Shown here one piece after another: positions 1-4,968 of a stretch of DNA of 6,601 nt. This DNA comes from Kaftiobacterium sp035693805 (GTDB lineage: Bacteria > Sysuimicrobiota > Sysuimicrobiia > Sysuimicrobiales > Kaftiobacteriaceae), in assembly GCA_035693805.1 (NCBI GenBank), contig DASSGA010000070.1, positions 1 through 6,601 of the forward strand. The letters are read 5' to 3'. The notes beneath the pieces are model-generated. The model was not told the origin of the DNA. It worked only from the letters and a program-made list of their open reading frames with translations, and made no database searches. Within the stretch, counting starts at the first letter, position 1. Each line of letters opens with the position of its first letter. The translations under genes were made by a program, and so were the position numbers.

Positions 1-367
1 GGGCGCCGGTCTCGCGGCTCCGGAACCTGGAAGGCGCAATTGGAAAGTCAGAGGGCCTTGAAACGTTATGCTGTTGCCAGAGTGAGGGGCCGTACACCAT
101 CTCCCGGGGGGTCGCGGGCGCCCCTCCCCCCGTCTGCGCACTCACAGGAGGAGGCCGCCCTCGCCTGTCTCTGCTGCCCTCTGAAGCCAGCTGTGTGCAG
201 ACGTGCCGCGTGAGGCAGGCATCTATCGCTGCAACGTCCGCGCCCTTAGCAGAGAAGGTAGCGATGGTGCCCCCGCAACGTGTACAGGCGATGGTGAGGA
301 AGTCCTCATCCTCAAGCGCCCGGAGGTGATCCGGCAAGGTAGGCCGCATGCTTGTGACCGTCCACAT
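1..367 (-). CDS. Small cysteine-rich (zinc-finger-like) protein downstream of integrase, C-terminus cut by window edge
   Basis: The frame starts at an ATG (365-367) and stays open for 122 codons to the window edge, so the end of the protein is missing. I see C28-x2-C31 followed by C51-x3-H55-x-C57, a spacing that could bind zinc in a small treble-clef or zinc-ribbon fold. This part (residues 23-57) looks like a compact domain. The rest is rich in Pro, Arg and Ser and looks disordered. The strongest evidence for a real gene is the ribosome binding site GGAGGTGA seven bases before the ATG; its last three bases are the integrase TGA stop, so the two genes are probably cotranscribed and translationally coupled. 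The position just behind an integrase suggests a mobile-element accessory protein, for example a DNA-binding regulator or excision factor. That role is inference only; I do not recognise the family. The low-complexity tail could also be partly non-coding drift. Confidence 0.6.
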   Translation of the reverse strand, partial: MWTVTSMRPTLPDHLRALEDEDFLTIACTRCGGTIATFSAKGADVAAIDACLTRHVCTQLASEGSRDRRGRPPPVSAQTGGGAPATPREMVYGPSLWQQHNVSRPSDFPIAPSRFRSRETGA

Positions 368-374
368 GACCGCC

Positions 375-382
375 TCACCTCC
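375..382 (-). promoter_or_regulatory. Strong Shine-Dalgarno site overlapping the integrase stop
   Basis: The minus strand reads GGAGGTGA here, an eight-base match to the canonical anti-16S sequence, with a seven-base spacer to the ATG at 365-367. The final TGA of the site is the integrase stop codon. This fixes the start of the small downstream gene and implies coupled translation. Confidence 0.7.
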
Positions 383-1346
383 CCGCCCGCAGGTTATCCA
401 GCGGGCTCGCCCGGCGGAACTTGGCGCTCACGTCGGGCTTGGTGAGGTGTGCGTAGCGCAACGCCATCGTCAGGCTCTCGTGCCTGAGGACCTGGCGCAC
501 GAGTTCCAGGTCCCCGGTCTGCCGCAGGATGGAGGTGGCGGCATGGTGGCGCAGTGCGTGTGGCCCAACCTTACGCGACAGGCCCGCTTTCGCCGAAAGC
601 CGGTGGAGGATGTGCGTCCCGCGGCTCTGCGTAAGCGGGCGGCCGTTCCGGTTACAGAACAGGAAGTCCTCCGGGTGCGCGTCGCGCCGCCGCGCGAGCC
701 AGGCCCTGAGATACTGCGTCGTCTCTGCCCCGAAGAACCCGACACCATCCTTGCCGCCCTTCCCTCCGCGCACCATCAGGGTGCGAGTGGCAAAGTTCAC
801 GTCCTCGATGCGCAGCCGCAGCGCCTCAGAGATCCGCAGCCCGCTGTCCGCCAATAGCGCCACCAGAGCCCGGTTGCGCCAACCCTCGAACGTGTCCGGG
901 CAGGCCGCCAGCAGCCGCCGCACGTGGTCGTCCTCCGGAACTGTGGGCAGCATCTTCGGGGCCTTCATGGTCAGCCCGCGCATCGGGTGGTCACTGAGCA
1001 AGCCAGTCTCCACGCACCACTTGAAGAACGTCTTGAGGGTGCGGAAGTGCTGGTGGGCGGTAATCGGCTTGGCGCGCTCGCGGACGCCCGTGAGGTACCG
1101 CTGCACAATGAGCGGCGTTACCTCAAGCAGCCCGACAACGCCGGTGGCCTGGGCGAACCGCTGCAGGTTGTAGGCGTAGGTCTGAAGGGTGCGCGCCGAG
1201 CAGTTGCCGACGCGGCGGTTGAGGAGAAACGCCTCGATGGCCGCGTGCAGGTGAGCATCGGCTTTCGAGGGGCCTTCCAGAGGGGGTAGAGTTTCGAAAA
1301 CCCGCTCTGGATGCGGGTTGGAGCGGGCGATGGGATTTGAACCCAC
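375..1346 (-). CDS. Tyrosine recombinase (phage/element-type integrase) at tRNA-Gly
   Basis: This enzyme catalyses site-specific strand exchange, most likely integration and excision of the element occupying the left of the window. Numbered from the GTG at 1379, residues about 45-125 form the N-terminal core-binding (SAM-like) domain and about 145-320 the catalytic domain. The whole catalytic set is visible: Arg182 in SGLRISE, a beta-hairpin Lys (207 or 210) in GGKGGK, His274 and Arg277 in HALRHH, His300 in LRHES and the nucleophile Tyr309 in ALRYAHL. About 315 residues remain outside the tRNA, the usual size for XerC/D-like integrases, so the gene looks intact. The start is a problem: after the GTG at 1344-1346, which lies in the tRNA T arm, no in-frame ATG, GTG or TTG occurs until codon 92, inside the core-binding domain. 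Another in-frame GTG lies at 1377-1379 in the tRNA D arm. I give the later one. A CTG start (codon 34) is possible but has no good ribosome binding site. A chromosomal Xer protein is less likely given the tRNA junction. Confidence 0.88.
   Translation of the reverse strand: MGSNPIARSNPHPERVFETLPPLEGPSKADAHLHAAIEAFLLNRRVGNCSARTLQTYAYNLQRFAQATGVVGLLEVTPLIVQRYLTGVRERAKPITAHQHFRTLKTFFKWCVETGLLSDHPMRGLTMKAPKMLPTVPEDDHVRRLLAACPDTFEGWRNRALVALLADSGLRISEALRLRIEDVNFATRTLMVRGGKGGKDGVGFFGAETTQYLRAWLARRRDAHPEDFLFCNRNGRPLTQSRGTHILHRLSAKAGLSRKVGPHALRHHAATSILRQTGDLELVRQVLRHESLTMALRYAHLTKPDVSAKFRRASPLDNLRAGR
1299..1319 (-). terminator. Hairpin just 3' of tRNA-Gly: possible terminator or integrase core site
   Basis: The minus strand has perfect 7-base inverted arms, AACCCGC and GCGGGTT, separated by 7 bases and followed by two more T residues and then CGAAAC. 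The hairpin begins at the last A of the encoded CCA end. It could be an intrinsic terminator for the tRNA, though the T tract is short. Two 7-base inverted arms around a 7-base spacer are also the geometry of a tyrosine recombinase core site. It lies inside the extended integrase frame. Sequence alone does not decide between these roles. Confidence 0.4.
1319..1346 (-). other. Inferred attachment site (3' end of tRNA-Gly) bordering the integrated element
   Basis: Tyrosine integrases commonly recombine within the 3' part of a tRNA gene and keep the tRNA intact by carrying a copy of that part. Here the integrase frame begins at and reads away from the 3' end of a complete tRNA, so this end is the likely att core. 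The exact core length is unknown. A second direct copy is needed to prove it, and I found none between positions 1 and 375, so it would lie beyond the left edge. Confidence 0.45.
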
Positions 1347-1393
1347 GGCCCTCGGCTTGGGAAGCCGATGCTCTACCACTGAGCTACGCCCGC
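1319..1393 (-). tRNA. tRNA-Gly(CCC), CCA end encoded
   Basis: The minus strand folds as a full cloverleaf. The acceptor stem is GCGGGCG with CGCCCGC. The D arm is GCTC/GAGC with loop AGTGGTA. The anticodon stem is TCGGC/GCCGA with loop TTCCCAA, giving anticodon CCC, which reads the glycine codon GGG. A 5-base variable region and the T arm GTGGG/CCCAT with loop TTCAAAT follow. The discriminator base is T (plus-strand position 1322) and CCA is encoded at 1319-1321. The body is 71 bases plus the discriminator and CCA. The gene is intact despite the integrase at its 3' end, as expected if the element restored the 3' sequence on integration. Confidence 0.97.
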
Positions 1394-1405
1394 TCGACTA
1401 CCCCG

Positions 1406-1411
1406 ATTATA
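1406..1411 (-). promoter_or_regulatory. -10 box of the tRNA-Gly promoter
   Basis: A perfect TATAAT on the minus strand lies 12 bases upstream of the mature tRNA 5' end, so transcription would begin a few bases before the tRNA. The -35 region would fall around 1428-1434, inside the last codons of the TfoX-like gene, and matches TTGACA poorly (about TCGAAG). If the hairpin at 1299-1319 does not terminate, this promoter would also drive the integrase. Confidence 0.55.
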
Positions 1412-1420
1412 CACCAGGGT

Positions 1421-1819
1421 TCAGCGCCTTCGAGCCGGCTTCCTGGTCACCGGCTTCTTCGATGCACCCTTCTTCGGCCCCAGAGAACTCGCGTACGCGA
1501 ACGAGCGCTTCAGCCAGGCGGTGAGCTTGGGCTTCGAGCCCAGGATGGCGGGGGCGACGACGGCGTACTCGCGCATCGGGCGGCCCGGCATCGGCTCGAA
1601 GGAGCCGCCGCCCAGGCGCGTCATCTCCTCGCGCCCGGCCTCGTCGAGACGCAGAAACATCTGATCCGCGAAGAGCCCGGTGAACATCTGGCCGTTCACG
1701 AAGGCGGCGGGGTACCCGAACATCTTCCGGGGCTGCGCCTCGGGGACGCTCTTCAGCGCGTCGGTGAACAGATCGGCCAGCTTCTGCGGTGCCTTCTTCC
1801 ACGGCTTCATCTTCGCCAT
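1421..1819 (-). CDS. TfoX N-terminal-domain protein
   Basis: A 132-residue protein. Residues about 12-108 match the TfoX N-terminal domain pattern: RKMFGYPAAFVNGQMF (31-46), the F-LRLD strand (55-59) and the signature MPGRPMREY (77-85). Full-length TfoX/Sxy regulators of competence carry a separate C-terminal domain. It is absent here, and the end is instead a short basic tail rich in Lys and Arg (about 116-132) that could contact nucleic acid. Stand-alone proteins of this type are common in bacteria and their function is mostly unknown, so a competence role should not be assumed. The ATG start is firm, because AAGGAGG lies at 1826-1832 with a six-base spacer. The gene lies 77 bases behind the CoaB gene and its stop is 27 bases before the tRNA. 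I see no clear terminator or promoter in the gap before it. Confidence 0.88.
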   Translation of the reverse strand: MAKMKPWKKAPQKLADLFTDALKSVPEAQPRKMFGYPAAFVNGQMFTGLFADQMFLRLDEAGREEMTRLGGGSFEPMPGRPMREYAVVAPAILGSKPKLTAWLKRSFAYASSLGPKKGASKKPVTRKPARRR

Positions 1820-1825
1820 CGGCTG

Positions 1826-1832
1826 CCTCCTT
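1826..1832 (-). promoter_or_regulatory. Shine-Dalgarno site of the TfoX-domain gene
   Basis: AAGGAGG on the minus strand lies six bases before the ATG at 1817-1819. It rules out the much longer frame that continues upstream to 2203 inside the CoaB gene. Confidence 0.75.
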
Positions 1833-1896
1833 CTGAATCCCGCCCCAGCGAATACCGCTCCACAAGGACGAATGGGAGGGCCGGAAATCAACAGGC

Positions 1897-2562
1897 CTAC
1901 TCGAGGTGCGTGTCGAGGTGTTCGACAACCGCGCGGGCGATTGCGTCCTTGCCGACCACGATCTGCGCCACCTGCCCGTCGGGCGTGATGAAGTACCCGG
2001 TGTGCTGCCCCTCCTCGATCTCCCGCAGGTCGTTGGCCACGACCAGGTCGCAGCGGTTCTTCTTGAGGAACTGATAGGCGATCTCGCGCAATTCCCCGCG
2101 CGACTTGCCGACCTCGAGCTTGAAGCCGACGAGGAAGGTATCCGGGGCGAGATCCTTGACCAGGCCGATGACCTTGGGGGTCGGCACGAGGCGGACCACC
2201 CACTCCTCCACGCCGCTGGCGGTCTTCTCAGACCGCACGACGTCGGGCTGAAAGTCGAGTACGGCCATGGGATGGACGACGGCGTCGTAGCCCTTCGGGA
2301 TCTCGCTGCGGAACACGCTGATCAAGTCGTCGATCGTCTCGACAGCAATCAGCGTGAGGTGGTCGTGGGGATGCCCGCGGACGACCGGCACCTGGCTGGG
2401 GCGGCCGTAAACAAACGTCACGTGCGCCCCGCGGGCGATGGCCTCCTCGGCGATGAGCGCACCCAGGCGGCCGGTGGCCTTGTTCGTGATGTAGCGGACC
2501 GCGTCCAGCGGCGCGCGGGTCGGGCCCGAGGTGATGAGCAACTTCTTGTTGCGCAGCGGCAT
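1897..2562 (-). CDS. coaB: Stand-alone phosphopantothenate-cysteine ligase (CoaB domain)
   Basis: This is the ligase of coenzyme A synthesis that joins 4'-phosphopantothenate to cysteine using a nucleoside triphosphate. At 221 residues it corresponds to the C-terminal half of the usual bifunctional CoaBC (DFP) protein. Visible marks are the nucleotide-binding start LLITSGPTRAPLDAVRYITN (8-27), the glycine-rich turn ATGRLG (29-34), AVLDFQPD (100-107) in place of the usual AAVADY-type strand, Lys113 at the position of the first Lys of the KxKK motif of E. coli CoaB, PTPKVI (127-132), VGFKLE (145-150) and VAND (175-178). The flavin-dependent decarboxylase half (CoaC) is not fused and is not in the window. 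The ATG follows the glyA stop with no gap (TAG then ATG), so translation is probably coupled. A GGGGA stretch about ten bases upstream may serve as ribosome binding site. Because the partner domain is missing, a related DFP-domain role cannot be excluded. Confidence 0.85.
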   Translation of the reverse strand: MPLRNKKLLITSGPTRAPLDAVRYITNKATGRLGALIAEEAIARGAHVTFVYGRPSQVPVVRGHPHDHLTLIAVETIDDLISVFRSEIPKGYDAVVHPMAVLDFQPDVVRSEKTASGVEEWVVRLVPTPKVIGLVKDLAPDTFLVGFKLEVGKSRGELREIAYQFLKKNRCDLVVANDLREIEEGQHTGYFITPDGQVAQIVVGKDAIARAVVEHLDTHLE

Positions 2563-3891
2563 CTAGACCGTCCCCGGCACCGGGAACTTCAGGCAGAAGG
2601 CGCGCACCTCATCGCGCATCGTCGCCAGCCGCGCGCTCTCCTGGATGGCCTTCCGGAACCGCCGGAGTTCCCCGGCGCGCTCCTCGCGGCCGTCGGGCAG
2701 CCGGAACTCCTCGATCTCCTCCGCCACGACGGCGATCCATGCCGCGATCTGGTCCATCTCACCCTCGCGCATCCCCCGGGTAGTGGCGGCCGGCGCTCCG
2801 AGACGGATCCCCGAGGGATAGAAGGCCGAGGACGGCTCGCCCGGGATGGTGTTCTTATTGACGGTGATCCCGACGCGGTCGAGGGCCTCCTGCAGGAAGA
2901 CGCCGCGGCCGGGACCGCCCGGCGTGAGGTCGAGCAGCACCATGTGGTTGTCGGTGCCGCCCGTGACGACCCGGAAGCCGTACCGCAGGAGCGCATCCGC
3001 CAGGGCCTTCGCGTTCGTCACGATCTGTCGCCCGTACGCCTTGAACTCCGGCTTCGCCGCCTCACCCAGCGCGACCGCGATCGCCGCGGTGGTGTGATCG
3101 TGCGGCCCGCCCTGCAGCCCCGGGAAGATCGCGCGGTCGATGCGCTCGGCAAGCTCGGGATCTTTGTCCAGCCCCTTCTGCGTGACGAGGATCATCGCCC
3201 CGCGCGGCCCCCGCAGCGTCTTGTGCGTGGTCGTGGTGACGATGTGAGCGTAAGGAACCGGACTCTTGTGCGCGCCGGCGACGACGAGCCCGGCCACGTG
3301 GGCGATGTCGGCGGCGAAAAAGGCCCCGACCTCGTCCGCGACCTGGGCGAACTTCTCGAAGGGGAACTCGCGGACGTAGGCGGTCGCCCCGCACCAGATC
3401 AGGCGCGGCCGGTGCTCCCGGGCCAGACGCCACACGTCGTCGAAGTCGATGTAGCCGTCCGGCTTGACGTGGTACGGGAAGCTTCGGTAGTAGGTCCCGG
3501 TGACGCTCACTTTCCAGCCGTGCGTCAGGTGCCCGCCGTCGGGAAGGTTCTGACCCATGATGGGATCCCCGGGCCGGCATGTGGCAACGTACACGGCGAG
3601 GTTCGCGGGGCTGCCGGAGTAGGGCTGGACGTTCGCGTGCGGCACGCCGAACAACGCCTTGGCGCGGTCCTGGGCGAGACGCTCCACGTCGTCGACGTAC
3701 TCGTTGCCGCCGTAGTAGCGCCGGCCCGGATACCCTTCCGAGTACTTGTTCGTGAAGATCGTCCCCATCGCTTCGAGGACGGCCTCTGAGACGTAGTTCT
3801 CCGAGGGGATGAGCTCGACGCCCTCCCGCTGCCGGCGGCGCTCGGCGTCGAGGATGCGGAAGACGTCCGGATCACGGTCACGCAGCAACAT
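2563..3891 (-). CDS. glyA: Serine hydroxymethyltransferase
   Basis: This PLP-dependent cytoplasmic enzyme interconverts serine and glycine, passing one carbon to tetrahydrofolate. The 442-residue protein is full length for the family. Key sites seen: ELIPSENY (26-33), NKYSEGYPGRRYYGG (48-62), SGSPAN (92-97), DGGHLTHG (118-125), DIAHVAGLV (195-203) with the cofactor-contacting Asp195 and His198, TTTTHKTLRGPRG (219-231) with the Schiff-base Lys224, and GIRLGAPA (361-368) carrying the substrate-binding Arg. SGSPAN, with Pro where most bacteria have Gln, LPDGGHLTHG and the FPYHVKPDGYID stretch (138-149) resemble eukaryotic and certain deep-branching bacterial enzymes rather than E. coli GlyA. The ATG at 3889-3891 gives a normal N-terminus, but only a weak GAAGGGG lies about 20 bases upstream. 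The gene sits 56 bases behind the MOSC gene and directly abuts coaB. Confidence 0.96.
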   Translation of the reverse strand: MLLRDRDPDVFRILDAERRRQREGVELIPSENYVSEAVLEAMGTIFTNKYSEGYPGRRYYGGNEYVDDVERLAQDRAKALFGVPHANVQPYSGSPANLAVYVATCRPGDPIMGQNLPDGGHLTHGWKVSVTGTYYRSFPYHVKPDGYIDFDDVWRLAREHRPRLIWCGATAYVREFPFEKFAQVADEVGAFFAADIAHVAGLVVAGAHKSPVPYAHIVTTTTHKTLRGPRGAMILVTQKGLDKDPELAERIDRAIFPGLQGGPHDHTTAAIAVALGEAAKPEFKAYGRQIVTNAKALADALLRYGFRVVTGGTDNHMVLLDLTPGGPGRGVFLQEALDRVGITVNKNTIPGEPSSAFYPSGIRLGAPAATTRGMREGEMDQIAAWIAVVAEEIEEFRLPDGREERAGELRRFRKAIQESARLATMRDEVRAFCLKFPVPGTV

Positions 3892-3947
3892 GGGGGATCA
3901 CCGACAACACCCCTTCTGCGCAGCGGAACGGGCGCCCTGCGGAGGTG

Positions 3948-4415
3948 CTAGCGGGGCGCGGGAGTGCGTACGGCGATGCGGTCGCCGGAGCGGATGCGGC
4001 CCTCGCCTTCGACGCCGATGACCCGGGCCAGTTGACCGCGCCGGCCGTCGAGGGCCTTCTGGAAGGCGATCGGGTCGACCACCCCGTTGAGGCCGCCGAT
4101 GTGCGTGCAGGGCTCGCAGGGACCGGTCAGCTCCAGGGTGACCTCGCCGGCCTGGAGCAGCGTGCCGGCCGGCAGGGATTCCAGCGCGGCGAACGCCACG
4201 GTGATCTGTTCGCGCAGGTCTCCGGGGCGCAGCCCGAATGCGTCCAGGGTGGTGCGGTCTACGATCAAGACCTGCCGCCCCGAGCCGGACCGCGACTTGC
4301 CGTGGATGTCCCCTTCCAGCCCGTGGCCGGGAAGCGCCCGGACATCATGCACGGCGCGCGGGCGCTCCCCATGATGGGTGAGGATCTGCAGGCTGAGCAC
4401 GGTGCCGTCAGTCAC
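3948..4415 (-). CDS. MOSC-domain protein
   Basis: A 155-residue single-domain protein of the MOSC (molybdenum cofactor sulfurase C-terminal) family, whose members bind a sulfur or sulfide group on a conserved cysteine and act in molybdenum-cofactor chemistry or related reductions. Visible marks are GHGLEGDIHG (30-39), RQVLIVD (47-53), the L-x-x-L-P-A-G-T-L-L-x-x-G core (about 78-90) and TGPCEPC (97-103), in which Cys100 and Cys103 match the conserved cysteine region. I chose the GTG at 4413-4415 because the family pattern begins right after it (VLSLQI) and because it overlaps the upstream stop as GTGACTGA. An upstream ATG at 4520 would add 35 residues read out of frame from the holin-like gene. 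The overlap makes coupled translation likely. The substrate is unknown. The next gene, glyA, follows after 56 bases. Confidence 0.87.
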   Translation of the reverse strand: MTDGTVLSLQILTHHGERPRAVHDVRALPGHGLEGDIHGKSRSGSGRQVLIVDRTTLDAFGLRPGDLREQITVAFAALESLPAGTLLQAGEVTLELTGPCEPCTHIGGLNGVVDPIAFQKALDGRRGQLARVIGVEGEGRIRSGDRIAVRTPAPR

Positions 4416-4968
4416 GGTCTCGGCGTCCCAGGTCGGTCTCGATGTCTTCAAGAGTTTCGGGCCGGCCGTCGACCTCCTCCAAACGCTCCAGCGGATCCCA
4501 GGCGGTCCCGGTGTCCGCATGCTCGAATGAGCGGTCGAGGGCGAACCGCTGCTCCGCGGCGCCGCTGCCGACCGGGATCAGCCCGCCGTAGCGCATCGCC
4601 AGCACCTTGCTCGCATCGCGGCCGAAGAACCACCAGAGCACCGGCGCCATGATGATCCACCCGGAGGGGCCGGCGTCCCCGAAGGTCCGGACCAGCTCGA
4701 GGATGCGCTCCGGGGCGAAGACCATCCCGCACACGATGAGGGTGGAGATCGCCGGCCGGATCAGCGCGATGACGCTGTTCGCCCAGATGTAGACGCGGTT
4801 CGGATCGGGGCTCGTCGCCTTCACGAAATCGACCCAGACCGTCGCCTTCGTCTTCTCCAGATCCGCCACCGCCTTGCGGAAATCCACCTCCTGACTGGGG
4901 TCGCGGAGCAGACCGACCCCCCGAAGCAGATCGACCAGGGCTTCCATCAGGGCGCCTGAGATCTTCAT
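4408..4968 (-). CDS. Holin-like small membrane protein
   Basis: A 186-residue protein with a polar N-terminus (about 1-57), a hydrophobic segment with an embedded Arg-Pro (about 60-85, including IALIRPAISTLIVCGMVFA), a second segment (about 101-117, WIIMAPVLWWFFGR) and a long acidic C-terminal tail rich in Glu and Asp. The ANSVIALIRPAIST stretch and the WWFFGRDASK end resemble the three-segment holins of phages and gene transfer agents; I assign this by pattern memory only, and the third helix is unclear. A holin would make membrane lesions that release an endolysin. The immediately upstream gene encodes a glucosaminidase without a signal peptide, and the two genes overlap as ATGA, which supports a lysis-pair reading. 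The ATG has a good ribosome binding site, GGAGGG, six bases upstream. The downstream MOSC gene begins within its last eight bases. It could instead be an unrelated membrane protein. Confidence 0.65.
   Translation of the reverse strand: MKISGALMEALVDLLRGVGLLRDPSQEVDFRKAVADLEKTKATVWVDFVKATSPDPNRVYIWANSVIALIRPAISTLIVCGMVFAPERILELVRTFGDAGPSGWIIMAPVLWWFFGRDASKVLAMRYGGLIPVGSGAAEQRFALDRSFEHADTGTAWDPLERLEEVDGRPETLEDIETDLGRRDRD

Noticed and set aside
1..375. Second copy of the tRNA 3' end (attachment repeat)
   Set aside because: I searched by eye on both strands for the T-arm and acceptor sequence and found none in this stretch.
203..445. Plus-strand 80-codon frame at the left
   Set aside because: No ribosome binding site and no recognisable pattern; it opposes the well-initiated cysteine-rich gene.
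348..1289. Several plus-strand frames antisense to the integrase
   Set aside because: The minus-strand integrase carries all catalytic motifs; these frames overlap it and show none.
1820..2203. Upstream extension of the TfoX-domain gene
   Set aside because: It overlaps the conserved CoaB coding region, and AAGGAGG fixes the start at 1819.
1906..3789. A 627-codon open frame on the plus strand
   Set aside because: It is exactly antisense to glyA and coaB. Its translation is Arg/Asp/Val-rich with no family pattern, while the minus strand shows clear conserved motifs. Long antisense frames are common at this GC content.
3892..3947. Possible terminator or promoter between the MOSC gene and glyA
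   Set aside because: Only short GC-rich inverted matches (CGCAG/CTGCG) without a T tract, and no -10/-35 pair.
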